DNA of 52,577 nucleotides from an uncultured Coriobacteriaceae bacterium (lineage in GTDB: Bacteria > Actinomycetota > Coriobacteriia > Coriobacteriales > UMGS124). The first letter of the stretch is position 1. Each line of letters starts with the position of its first letter. Below the pieces are notes generated by a model. That model made no database searches, was not told the DNA's origin, and was given only the letters and a program-made list of their open reading frames with translations. Both the position numbers and the translations under genes were made by a program. This document shows, in pieces, positions 17,301 through 25,482 of the stretch. The stretch lies in assembly GCA_900539345.1 (NCBI GenBank), contig UQBS01000013.1, positions 1 through 52,577 of the forward strand, in the 5' to 3' direction.

Positions 17301-20300
17301 TACGGCGAGCAGGTGGGCGACGAGATCACTGTCAGCGGCACCGGCTCCGCCGAGTTCGGCGAGCTCGTCTTCGACGCCCCCGGCACCTACCGCTACACCG
17401 TGCACGAGACCTCCGCTGCGGGCGCAGGCTGGACCAACGCCCCCGACGTCAAGGCCGCCGTCTCGGTCGGCTACGCCGGCAACGGCCGCGACCTCGAGGT
17501 CAAGGCCATCGAGTACGCAAACGGCGCCGACGCCGCCGCGTTCGACAACACCTACGTCGCCACGGGCGAAGCCGTCATCTCGGTGAGCAAGACCGTCAAC
17601 GGCGGCACCGAGGTCGGCCAGGGCGAAAGCTTCACGTTCGGTCTCTATGAGGCCGACGAGCAGGGCAATAGGATCGGCGAGCCCTTTGCCTACGCTTCCA
17701 CCATGGTCGGCGGCACTGCGGGCTTCGACCCCATCCCGTACAACGTTGACGCTGCGGGCAAGACGTTCACCTACGTCGTGCACGAGATCGGCCACAATGC
17801 AAATGGTTGGACGGCCGCTCCCGACGTGGCTGTGACCGTGGGCGTTGGCGACAACGGCGACGGCGCGCTCAAGTGCGACGTGTCCTACCCCAACGGTGCC
17901 GACACCGCTGCGTTCGACAACACCTACGTCGCGGCCACGGGCGAGTTCCAGCTCGAGCTCGCAAAGACCGTCAACGGCGAGGCTCCCAAGGCGGGGGAGA
18001 CGTTCGAGTTCGGCGCCATCTGCGCCGATGAGGACGCTCCTGTTCTCCCCGACGTTATGACTGACGAGAGCGGCCGTGCCACCTTCGCGGCGGCGCAGCT
18101 CTCCGACGAGGACGCCGGCAAGACCTACACCTACACGATCCACGAGCTCACGGCAGCCGCCGAGGGTTGGACGAACGCCCCCGATGTCATCGCGACGGTG
18201 AAGGTTGCCGCCGAGCGCGACGCCCAGGGCATCCTTGCCGTCGAGGTGTCTTACTCCACCGGCACTGACATCGCGCAGTTCGACAACGCCTACCAGGCCA
18301 AGCCCGCCCGCGCCACGCTCGCGGTGGACAAGACCGTCAACGGCGAGAAAATCGAGGGCCTCACCAGGCAGTTCACCTTCGCGCTGACCGACGAGTACGA
18401 CGAGCAGGTGGGCGACGAGATCACCGTCAGTGGCACCGGCTCCGCCGAGTTCGGCGAGCTTGTCTTCGACGCCCCCGGCACCTACCGCTACACCGTGCAC
18501 GAGACCTCCGCTGCGGGCGCAGGCTGGACCAACGCCCCCGACGTCAAGGCCGCCGTCTCGGTCGGCTACGCCGGCAACGGCCGCGACCTCGAGGTCAAGG
18601 CCATCGAGTACGCAAACGGCACCGACGCCGCCGCGTTCGACAACACCTACGTCGCCACGGGCTCCGCGACCCTCTCCGTCGCCAAGACCGTGAACGGCGC
18701 GGCCCCGGCCGATGACCAGGGATTCGATTTCGAGCTCAGGGCCGTGACCGAGGGCGCCCCCATGCCCGAGGCTGACGTCGCCACGACGGTGGGCTCCGCC
18801 CGCGCCTCCTTCGGCCAGATTGAGTTCGGCCTGGCCGACGCCGGCAAGACCTACGAGTACGTCATCCACGAGGCCACGCCCGCCACGGTGGGCTGGACCA
18901 TGGCCGGCGACGTGACCGCGACCGTCACGGTCGGCGCCGACATGGGCGACGGCACGCTCGCGCCCTGCGCCATCACGTACTCCAACGCCACGGCCGACGA
19001 CGATGCCGCCGCGCTCTTCGACAACGTCTACGAGCAGGCTTCCGGCGAGTTCCAGCTTGCGGTGAGCAAGACCGTCAACGGCGCCGCCCCCAAGGCCGGC
19101 GAGACGTTCGAGTTCTCCGCCACCTCCGCCGACGAGGGCGCGCCCGCGTTTGAGAACGTCACCACCGCCGAGGACGGCTCCGCTGCCTTCGCTGTGGCCA
19201 AGCTCTCCGACAAGGACGCCGGCAAGACCTACACCTACACCATCCACGAGGTGAACGAGCTTACGGAGGGTGCGGGCACCTGGACCAAGGCAGCCGACGT
19301 TACCGCCACCGTTGTAGTGAGCGAGCGCAACGACGACAACACGCTCACTGCCATCGTCTCCTACTCCGACGGCTCTGCCACGGCGGCCAAGTTTGACAAC
19401 GCCTACGAGGCCCAGAAGGCAACTGCCACCGTCAAGGTCGACAAGACGGTCAACGGTGCGAAGGACGCCAAGGAGAACGCCAAGTTCACCTTCGCGCTGC
19501 TCGACAAGAACAACGAGCAGGTCGGCGACGAGATTACCGTCAACGGCACCGGCACTGCCGAGTTCGGCGAACTGACCTTCGACGCTCCCGGCACCTACGA
19601 GTACACCGTGCACGAGACTTCCGACCTGGGCGATGGCTGGTTCAACGCTAGCGACGTCAAGGCCACGGTTACCGTTGACTACGCCGAGAACGGCCGCGAC
19701 CTCGTTGCGAAGGTCGCCTACGACGGCTCCTCCATCGACGCCGCGCAGTTCGACAACGTCCACGCTGCCCCCGCCACGGCCGACCTCAAGGTCACCAAGA
19801 CCGTGAACGGCGGACCGCTGCAGCCTCACGAGCAGTTCACCTTCACGCTGCTCGACAAGGACGGCAAGCAGCTTGGCGACGAGATCACCATCAAGGGTTC
19901 CGACGACAAGCCCGAGGCGGTCTTCGGTCAGCTTGCCTTCGACAAGGTCGGCACGTACGAGTTCACGATCCACGAGACCTCCGACCTGGGCGATGGCTGG
20001 ACCAACGACGGCGACGTCAAGGTGACCGTGACGGTCACCCGCGACGAGGCCACCAAGACACTCAAGGCCGAGGTTTCCTATGACCGCTCCGACATTGACG
20101 GCGACGCGGCCAAGTTCGACAACAAGCACGAGGCCTGCGGTAGCGCTGACATTGCCGTGGCTAAGCTGGTCAACGGTGCAGCTCCCGCTGCCGACCAGAA
20201 GTTCGACTTCGCCCTGAGCGCCAACGACGACGCCTCGGCGGCCAAGATGCCCGCGCAGAAGGCGGCAACCACCGTCGGCGCCGTTGCGGCTTCCTTCGGC

Positions 20301-20666
20301 TCGGCCGACTTCGCGCTCGCCGATGCGGGCAAGACGTTCTCGTACACCATCCACGAGACCACGCCCGCTGCCGAGGGTTGGACCAACGCCCCCGACGTGA
20401 CGGTCACGCTCACCGTGGGAGACGACAACGACGGCGACGGCAAGCTTTCTGTGACGGTGGAGTACTCCACTGCCACGGCCGACGGCACTGCGGCGCTGTT
20501 CAACAACGCCTACAAGCCCGTTGTGCCCGAGAAGCCCTCTGTGCCCAAGACGGGCGATGAGACGCCTGTCGAGGCCATGGCCCTGACCGCTGCTGCCGGT
20601 GCCACGCTTGCCGCGACCGGTCTCTTCCTGGGCCTGCGTTCGCGTAAGCGCAACGAGCGGCTTTAA
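14346..20666 (+). CDS. Giant surface adhesin, C-terminal part: SpaA domain, 14 pilin isopeptide repeats, VPKTG anchor
   Basis: These 2106 codons are in the same frame as the upstream part, separated only by the TAA; GTG 14370 is the first alternative start but has no ribosome binding site or signal peptide. After one more adhesin domain comes a SpaA/Cna-B-type module (KVLGGATFELYQ ... FVETQAPAGYTC). Fourteen tandem ~115-130-residue repeats of the Spy0128/FctA pilin type follow. Each has a K in a VxKTVNG-like strand, an E in an IHE/VHE strand and usually an N in a terminal FDNxY/FNNxY, the triad for intramolecular Lys-Asn bonds. Repeats 2 and 3 have Asp in place of that Asn (FNDL). The end reads VPKTGDE, a hydrophobic helix, then RSRKRNERL: a sortase sorting signal with V for L. 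No sortase gene is in the window. Confidence 0.88.
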   Translation, partial: VELQYQTAVHSSVLGSSGAAVQFTNKAYAQAGTQTFPAGFKTVEGANEITKKSAEQVPNSSYIKYTISVNKNAVDLVPGADTLTLVDTMDSKCTYLPATLHVYYQGTTTEVPGCSTLTENVTLDNGARATRLTLTIPDSCAIDVVYQVQPAGNPGDQVSLTNSAEISGVANSATSHQKQWTVVKAGATTEGTGYGITVTKSDASNAKKVLGGATFELYQVAWDGTETLVGTQVSNDNGVVQFGSKETPLLACTLYYFVETQAPAGYTCSSDKTYFMFKGTYSQEQYQEALNKAKAIGIAEPSPATSFNITNKKNDTLVVTGEFQLSLAKTVNGLAPKAGETFEFSATAEGDNAADAPGFGNVTTAEDGSASFATAKLSDKDAGKTYIYRIHEATEAAQGWANAPDVIATVTVGMPTDTGVLTADVSYRLDAEGSEAYVGAAQFDNAYQAKSATATFAVDKVVNGEKNDGVNEEFTFELKAASADAPMPEGGSTLTVTGTGAAQFGSIAYDEPGVYKYVIHETTDLGMGWANDADVNVTVEVTVDDATRDLVAKVDYDRAVADGSAAAFNDLHVADGKAVIAVSKTVNGSSTVKPNETFEFALYQADADGKATGEQLGRTVSVTTGGTATFDELTFNQVGTYVYVVHEIGHDGNGWTAHDDVVVTVSVEMDPATNRLVATVNYGPDTSAAEFNDLYEATGSATISVAKTVNGEAPETDQEFDFELRATSVGAPMPEADVATTVGSARASFSQIEFGLADAGKTYEYVIHEATPATVGWTMAGDVTVTVTVGADMGDGTLAPCAVTYSTATQDSQAALFNNVYRQASGEFQLSLVKTVNGAAPQAGETFEFSAAAEGDNAAEAPRLSNVTTAEDGSASFAVAKLSDKDAGKTYTYRIHEVTAAAQGWTNAPDVVATVTVGVATDAGLSADVSYKLDAAGAEAYVGAAQFDNAYQAKPARATLAVDKTVNGEKIEGLTRQFTFALTDEYGEQVGDEITVSGTGSAEFGELVFDAPGTYRYTVHETSAAGAGWTNAPDVKAAVSVGYAGNGRDLEVKAIEYANGADAAAFDNTYVATGEAVISVSKTVNGGTEVGQGESFTFGLYEADEQGNRIGEPFAYASTMVGGTAGFDPIPYNVDAAGKTFTYVVHEIGHNANGWTAAPDVAVTVGVGDNGDGALKCDVSYPNGADTAAFDNTYVAATGEFQLELAKTVNGEAPKAGETFEFGAICADEDAPVLPDVMTDESGRATFAAAQLSDEDAGKTYTYTIHELTAAAEGWTNAPDVIATVKVAAERDAQGILAVEVSYSTGTDIAQFDNAYQAKPARATLAVDKTVNGEKIEGLTRQFTFALTDEYDEQVGDEITVSGTGSAEFGELVFDAPGTYRYTVHETSAAGAGWTNAPDVKAAVSVGYAGNGRDLEVKAIEYANGTDAAAFDNTYVATGSATLSVAKTVNGAAPADDQGFDFELRAVTEGAPMPEADVATTVGSARASFGQIEFGLADAGKTYEYVIHEATPATVGWTMAGDVTATVTVGADMGDGTLAPCAITYSNATADDDAAALFDNVYEQASGEFQLAVSKTVNGAAPKAGETFEFSATSADEGAPAFENVTTAEDGSAAFAVAKLSDKDAGKTYTYTIHEVNELTEGAGTWTKAADVTATVVVSERNDDNTLTAIVSYSDGSATAAKFDNAYEAQKATATVKVDKTVNGAKDAKENAKFTFALLDKNNEQVGDEITVNGTGTAEFGELTFDAPGTYEYTVHETSDLGDGWFNASDVKATVTVDYAENGRDLVAKVAYDGSSIDAAQFDNVHAAPATADLKVTKTVNGGPLQPHEQFTFTLLDKDGKQLGDEITIKGSDDKPEAVFGQLAFDKVGTYEFTIHETSDLGDGWTNDGDVKVTVTVTRDEATKTLKAEVSYDRSDIDGDAAKFDNKHEACGSADIAVAKLVNGAAPAADQKFDFALSANDDASAAKMPAQKAATTVGAVAASFGSADFALADAGKTFSYTIHETTPAAEGWTNAPDVTVTLTVGDDNDGDGKLSVTVEYSTATADGTAALFNNAYKPVVPEKPSVPKTGDETPVEAMALTAAAGATLAATGLFLGLRSRKRNERL
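17181..17567 (+). repeat. Near-identical adhesin repeat block, copy A
   Basis: This 387-base block encodes the sixth pilin-type repeat. It is matched by 18276-18662 at an exact offset of 1095 bases (365 codons), with only about six base differences. Confidence 0.9.
18276..18662 (+). repeat. Near-identical adhesin repeat block, copy B
   Basis: This block encodes the ninth pilin-type repeat. Differences from copy A include GAG-AAG to GAG-AAA, Gly to Asp in DEYGEQ/DEYDEQ, and Ala to Thr in ANGADAA/ANGTDAA. Because the offset is a multiple of three, recombination between the copies would remove or add three whole domains in frame. Confidence 0.9.
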
Positions 20667-20786
20667 GTATCCATCCGGGGAGCCCGCGTTCGGACTCCCC
20701 GGAACGTTCAGCCTTCGGGATGCATGAGGGCGAACTCGCCCCGCGCCATCGAGGCGCGCGGGCCCCGTCCCTGTCTGAACCAACAA

Positions 20787-20824
20787 AGGCTGCCGTGCGA
20801 TTCACCTCGCACGGCAGCCTTTTT
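20787..20824 (+). terminator. Terminator after the adhesin
   Basis: A perfect 14-bp stem, AGGCTGCCGTGCGA with TCGCACGGCAGCCT around TTCACC, is followed by TTTT. It also lies at the convergent end of the GltD-like gene and may act in both directions. Confidence 0.93.
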
Positions 20825-20884
20825 CGTAGTGCAGATATCGAGCTTTTAGCAGAAAAGGCCCGGCACCGGGGTGCCTTCGGTTCT

Positions 20885-22105
20885 CTACTCCTCAACTCCC
20901 ATATACGCCAGCATTCCCTCCACGGCGCGCTTCGTTGCCTCCACCGTATGCACCACGGTTTTGGGCCCCGTTACCACGTCGCCTGCCGCAAACACGCCCT
21001 CCACGCTCGTCTGTCCCTGCTCGTCGACGCACAGAAGCCCGCGATCGTCGCAGGTGAGGCCCTTGGTGGTGGAGACGAGCTTGCTGAGCGGTTTTTGCGA
21101 GGCGGCGATGATCACCGTGTCGCAGGCCACCTGGTCGAGCTCCTCCTCGTAGCCGACCACCTTGTCCTCGGCGTCGAACAGCGCTGTCCTGAAGACGGGG
21201 CCGGTCTCATTGATGGCGCACACCGCCTTGCCGTACACAATGTCCGCCCCGTCGAGCTGGGCATATTCCACCTCGTCTGAGCTGGCCGAAACATGCTTCG
21301 AGCGCGCATAGAGCGTGACGCGCCGGGCGCCGTGGCGAAACGCGGTGCGCGCCACGTCCATGGCGGTATTGCCCACGCCGATGACGGCCACATCTTCGCC
21401 GATCTCGTAGGAGTCGGGGCTCACGAGGTAATCGAGGCCAAAGTGCACGTTGCCGCGCGTCTCGCCGGGGATGCCGAGCGTCTTGGCGCGCCAGGTACCC
21501 GTGCCCACGAACACGGCATTGTATCCGTCGCGGAAAAGGTCCTCAATGAGTAGTGCCTCGCCGATCGCCGTGTTGGGGCGAATCTTGACGCCGAGGTCCT
21601 CGAGCGCGGTACGGAAGCGCTTTACCGCCGAGCGCGGCAGGCGAAAGTCGGGGATGCCGTAGCGCATGACGCCGCCCACCTCAGAGCGCTGCTCGAACAC
21701 GGTGACGTCGCATCCGGCCGTACCCAGCATGAACGCGGCCACAATGCCGGCAGGTCCGCTGCCAATGACAGCGACCTTCTTGCCGCAGGAAGCGGGTGCC
21801 TCGAGTCTCATGCGGTCGAGGTACGCGTCAGACACATAGCTCTCGATGGCCCAGAACTGCACGGGAGACCCCTTGCGCCCCAACACGCATGTCCCCTGGC
21901 ATTGCTCGCCATGGTTGCACACAAGCGAGCACGCAAACGAGAGCGGATTGTTGGCAAAGAGGGTTGCGCCGGCTTCTTCGATGCGACGCTCGCGGAAGAG
22001 GTCCACGACCTGCGGGATGGGCGTGTGCACCGGGCACGCTTCCTGGCAGTGCGGCCGCTTACAGCGCAGGCAGCGCTGCGCCTCTTCGATGATATGCAGG
22101 GTCAT
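20885..22105 (-). CDS. GltD-like NAD(P)-dependent Fe-S flavoprotein oxidoreductase
   Basis: This is a protein of 406 residues. The N-terminal Fer4_20 region (CLRCKRPHCQEACP, about residues 12-25, and later CSLVCNHGEQCQGTC) supplies cysteines for two 4Fe-4S clusters. Two Rossmann domains follow: KKVAVIGSGPAGIVAAFMLG for FAD and DVAVIGVGNTAMDVARTAFR for NAD(P)H. The C-terminal FAD strand reads GVFAAGDVVTG. This matches the glutamate synthase small-subunit/NfnB/PreT family, which passes electrons from NAD(P)H to a partner. The glutamate synthase large subunit is not nearby, so the acceptor is unknown and a GltD name would be premature. It is monocistronic and convergent with the adhesin. Confidence 0.85.
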   Translation of the reverse strand: MTLHIIEEAQRCLRCKRPHCQEACPVHTPIPQVVDLFRERRIEEAGATLFANNPLSFACSLVCNHGEQCQGTCVLGRKGSPVQFWAIESYVSDAYLDRMRLEAPASCGKKVAVIGSGPAGIVAAFMLGTAGCDVTVFEQRSEVGGVMRYGIPDFRLPRSAVKRFRTALEDLGVKIRPNTAIGEALLIEDLFRDGYNAVFVGTGTWRAKTLGIPGETRGNVHFGLDYLVSPDSYEIGEDVAVIGVGNTAMDVARTAFRHGARRVTLYARSKHVSASSDEVEYAQLDGADIVYGKAVCAINETGPVFRTALFDAEDKVVGYEEELDQVACDTVIIAASQKPLSKLVSTTKGLTCDDRGLLCVDEQGQTSVEGVFAAGDVVTGPKTVVHTVEATKRAVEGMLAYMGVEE

Positions 22106-22277
22106 GTCGGTCCTCTCTCGCCACCCCAGTTTCTAAAGGCAGATGATAGGGGACGCGCTCCTTTCCCGTGTGCATATCCTGCGCATCCCGGCAGGCGGCA
22201 CCCCTCATTCTTCCGTGCCAAACATCCAGCTCTTTGGTATCATTGCCCAGCTTGAGATATTGGAGGAGGAGACGGCT

Positions 22278-22754
22278 ATGCTCCCGAATTTCACTACATC
22301 AATTGGAGGACAAGTTCGAGCTGCTTGAAAACGGCGCGATAGATGTTATTGCCTGCTGTTTTTCTATGACAGACCGCGAAGACAAATATCGCTGGGCAGG
22401 GCCTTACATGCAGGGTCGCCAGGTGATTGCCGTGGCCGTAGATAGCGATATCCAGACGTTGGCCGATCTTGCGGATAAGGTGGTTGCCGTCCAGTCCGGA
22501 ACTACATGATGGATGGCCTCGAGGCCGTGCGTTGTATCCGCGCACTAGAGCGGCCCGATGCAGCCCGTGTGCCCATCATTGCCATGACGGCTAACGCCTT
22601 TGCCGACGACGTGAAGCAAAGCCTCCAGGCGGGGTTCACCGAGCATCTTTCCAAGCCGCTCGACTCGGCAACGTTCGTGAGTGCTCTGCAGCGAGCGCGC
22701 GCCGATGCGGCCTGTCATAAACCGACTCCGCCTGCAGAGGGTGGCTTACCATAA
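22278..22754 (+). pseudogene. Remnant of a hybrid sensor histidine kinase
   Basis: Two fragments in different frames are joined. From about 22290 to 22508 a frame encodes part of a periplasmic amino-acid-binding (SBP_bac_3) sensor domain (ELLENGAIDVIACCFSMTDR, then QTLADLADKVVAVQSGTT) and stops. From 22506 a different frame encodes the back half of a receiver domain (MMDGLEAVRCIRA, then PIIAMTANAF and the conserved lysine in LSKPLD). The transmembrane, HisKA, ATPase and front REC parts are missing, as is the start of the sensor. This fits a BvgS-like hybrid kinase that lost about two kilobases by internal deletion, with the junction near 22505. An AGGAGG lies just before ATG 22278. Confidence 0.75.
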
Positions 22755-22909
22755 TGATTGCCCACGGTAACATTTTGTCCTATCCTTGACCGAGCACCTC
22801 GACGAGGAGTAGGAAACGCTGAAATTGTAATGGGATGGCGAGAAGGGCGTCGTGCGGGTGATTTGCCCAAAGATAAGCCCCTCAGCCGATTGAGAAGTTG
22901 GATGTTTCT

Positions 22910-23260
22910 ATGACTGATATCCGTGCAGCTTACGAGCGCATCGGTGCCGATTTTGATGATGCTGCCAGCCGTTTTGGCTCACCCGCCCTGGTGGAACGCT
23001 TCGCGGGCATGTTTGTGCAGGACAAGAGCTTCGACGAGCTCGAGAAGGCGCTTGCGGCCCGTGATGCCAAGGCGGCGCTCCGTGCAGTCCATACGCTCAA
23101 GGGTGTCGCGCTCAATCTGAGCCTGTCCAACCTGGCCGCTCCTGCCATTGTGGTCACCGAGGCCTTGCGCCCCTGTACCCTCGAGGGCGTCGACATCGAG
23201 CCGCTCATGGTGCCCCTGCGCAAAGCTTACAACGAGACCATCGCCGCCCTGGGGGAGTAA
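22910..23260 (+). CDS. HPt (histidine phosphotransfer) domain protein
   Basis: This is a protein of 116 residues from ATG 22910 (a TTG at 22898 is also in frame; neither has a strong ribosome binding site). The phosphoacceptor motif is AVHTLKGVALNLSL with the His near residue 61, in a helical protein typical of HPt modules. It presumably served as the phosphorelay partner of the broken hybrid kinase just upstream, either as a separate gene or as its former C-terminal domain. With the kinase gone it is probably orphaned, though crosstalk with another relay is possible. Confidence 0.75.
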   Translation: MTDIRAAYERIGADFDDAASRFGSPALVERFAGMFVQDKSFDELEKALAARDAKAALRAVHTLKGVALNLSLSNLAAPAIVVTEALRPCTLEGVDIEPLMVPLRKAYNETIAALGE

Positions 23261-23309
23261 GCGGAGCCAGAAGCGGCGGTTTGCGGCTCGCGGGGGTTGT
23301 GGGGTGCAC

Positions 23310-24962
23310 TCAGAGGTGAAATGCCTCTACGAGCTCTTTGAGCTGCTCGCGGCTGTGCACGTCGAGCTTGGCGTAGAGGTTGCGTGCGTGGGTGCGCACG
23401 GTGCTTTCCGACAGACACAGCGCCTCACCGATCTGCACCTTGCTGAGGTCGCGAATCAGGAGGCGCGCGATGTCTACCTCGCGGCGTGTGAGATCGTAAT
23501 GCCTGCCCATCAGCAGAAGCCGCGTTTCGATGTCATCGGCAGCCGAGGCTGCGGCGGGACCTGCTGGTGATGTATTTGCGGTTGTTGGCATCCCGCTGCT
23601 CGCCGCCGCGCAAGGAGCGCTGCTCGTCGTGCCAGGGGCACTGGTGGTGCCCGCGTTGAGAACGGCAGACGCGTGCGTGTCGTCCTGAGATGCACCTTGC
23701 TTCTGGGAAAAGCCGCTTGAAGTGCCCGAGCGGTCTATATCGGCGAAAAGCGGCCGCGTGAGAGGCGTCGAGTTGCTTATCAGCAGAAACATGCTGCCGG
23801 CAAGCAGCACGATCATGCACATGGCGACGAGCATGGGCGAGGAATCGTAGGGACCCACCCCCATGGCGATGAGGCGGCCTGCTTCACGGGGCACTTGGTG
23901 AGTGAACCAAACGGCTCCCAGCACAAGGTAGCTCGGCACGTGCATATTGCGCGCCACGTCGTAGCTGACGTACCACAACACGGCGAGCGTGAATGTGTTC
24001 GCGACGGTGACCAGTGCAGAGCCCACCTGCATAAGCTGCGGGGTGAGGCAGGCGAGCAAGAGCACGCCGATGACAAGCAGGGCCAAAGACATGTTCCACA
24101 ACGCTGAGAGGCGCAGATGCCGCCCCTTCACCAAGACCCACCACAATATGCCTGCGCACAACAAGCAGGTCAGCAGTTGATGGAGCACTCGCATTGCGCC
24201 GGGAAGTTCAATGGCTTGGCCGTAGGGAAAACCGCGCGCGAATCCCAGAGCGAGGCTGAACAGGGCAATGCCCACAAGAAACCGCACGAACGTGGTGCGG
24301 AATTCGCGGGCATAGGGCAACGGTCTGGCTCCGCATGAGGTGGCGCCTGACGTGTACTTCGCATAGCCTCTCTCATCGAGGTCTTGCATTGCAGCGCGAA
24401 AGGTCACAAGCGACAAGGCGGGCATGAAGGCGCCCACGAGCATGGTGAGCGGCCTGGGAAGAAAGCCGAGCACGAGCCCGGCCAAGCAGCTCAGGCTCAA
24501 TGCCGAGAAGGCATAGAACAGCGACTCCTCAGGGTTGAGCCGTTCATAGAAGGTTATCCACATGCCACCGCCCCATACCACGCCGAGTGCCGAGAGCACA
24601 CATGCGACCCAGCCTAGCAGGGGCGTCATCGTCTCGCTTGCCGCCAGGAGCAGCACACAACCGCAGGTCATAAGGATGCAGCTTGCGACGCCCAGGCGAT
24701 TTTGGAGCTGTGGGGAGAATACACGGCGAGAGAATATTGCCATGAGCACAAGAGTCACAACGCCGCGCGTCAGGTTGACGGCGACGGTCGCCATGCCCGA
24801 ATCGGTGGCGGCATAGAGGTCGTACACGCAGCACTGTAACCACACGCGTATTGCGGCGAGGCCGAGAAAACTGCAGGAGAACAGCGGGGCAAACCGACGC
24901 GCAAACAGCGACCACGATGCCGTGCGTGCCTCTTGTGGCACGTAGTTTCCCCTTTGTTGCAT
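23310..24962 (-). CDS. LuxR-family regulator with N-terminal multi-pass membrane domain
   Basis: This is a protein of 550 residues. Roughly twelve hydrophobic segments fill residues 18-390, followed by a Ser/Thr/Ala-rich linker (about 400-475) and a C-terminal LuxR HTH (LTRREVDIARLLIRDLSKVQ, then LCLSESTVRTHARNLYAKLD). It has the same architecture as the proteins at 9646 and 33900 but is not closely similar in its membrane half. It lies downstream of, and in the same direction as, the flavocytochrome gene, separated by ~480 bases with a hairpin. The flavocytochrome is the nearest candidate target (inference). Confidence 0.87.
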   Translation of the reverse strand: MQQRGNYVPQEARTASWSLFARRFAPLFSCSFLGLAAIRVWLQCCVYDLYAATDSGMATVAVNLTRGVVTLVLMAIFSRRVFSPQLQNRLGVASCILMTCGCVLLLAASETMTPLLGWVACVLSALGVVWGGGMWITFYERLNPEESLFYAFSALSLSCLAGLVLGFLPRPLTMLVGAFMPALSLVTFRAAMQDLDERGYAKYTSGATSCGARPLPYAREFRTTFVRFLVGIALFSLALGFARGFPYGQAIELPGAMRVLHQLLTCLLCAGILWWVLVKGRHLRLSALWNMSLALLVIGVLLLACLTPQLMQVGSALVTVANTFTLAVLWYVSYDVARNMHVPSYLVLGAVWFTHQVPREAGRLIAMGVGPYDSSPMLVAMCMIVLLAGSMFLLISNSTPLTRPLFADIDRSGTSSGFSQKQGASQDDTHASAVLNAGTTSAPGTTSSAPCAAASSGMPTTANTSPAGPAAASAADDIETRLLLMGRHYDLTRREVDIARLLIRDLSKVQIGEALCLSESTVRTHARNLYAKLDVHSREQLKELVEAFHL

Positions 24963-25337
24963 GCTCTGCCTTCCCCTGGGCGCGCCTGAACCCTCAAAAA
25001 TGCCGTCTCATCAGGGGAAAGTATAGCTTATCGGAAATGCAAACACATCAACCATCGTGATGCCGGGGCTATGTGGTCTGCGATTGAAGTGGGATGGGAC
25101 GATGTGCGGGCGTGCCGATTGACCGCCTGAGGGAGCACCGCCTTGGTTGGCAGCTGCAAAGGGGTCCGCCGCGCCCAGCGGGGGAACTGGGCGCGGCGGG
25201 AGGGAAGGGGGTGATCAGATATGGGAAATGCCCGAGGTGTATGAGGCGGGCTTGTTCAGTAGAGACTGCCTCGTCGGCTTTGACCTTGTTGTGTCTTAGC
25301 CCCCTGCTGGTCTCTGCATAAGTAGAGTCTTATTCGA
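24963..25337. other. Gene-free stretch with a strong hairpin
   Basis: No credible gene was found. The main feature is a perfect dyad, CCGCCGCGCCCAG (25166-25178) with CTGGGCGCGGCGG (25187-25199). Read on the minus strand it lies after the flavocytochrome gene and before the LuxR gene. It may terminate the former, although the following T content (CCCCTTTGC) is poor. Any LuxR promoter would lie between about 24963 and 25160. Confidence 0.5.
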
Positions 25338-25482
25338 CCGCTTTAGCCTTGCGGCGCGGCCTTGTCGCCTTAAGCCTCCTACTGGGCCTCTTCCCAGGTG
25401 GAGCCAGGCTTGGCCGCTTTAGCCATATGGTTCGGCCTTGTCGCCTTAGCCCTCCTGCTGAGCTTCTTCCCAGGTGAGCCAG
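25338..25482. repeat. Tandem duplication of the flavocytochrome gene 3' end
   Basis: A ~70-base unit occurs at 25338-25407 and again at 25414-25482, each running from CCGCTTTAGCC to GGTG(G)AGCCAG. The right copy includes the last codons and stop of the flavocytochrome gene; the left copy is a decayed duplicate just past the stop. In the left copy the same frame can still be read as STWEEAQ then stop. Confidence 0.8.

Noticed and set aside
12651..20786. A 2711-codon open frame on the minus strand opposite the adhesin
   Set aside because: It is a shadow of the repetitive, GC-biased adhesin codons. Its translation is Val/Gly/Leu-rich with no fold, and the plus strand carries a signal peptide, domains and an anchor.
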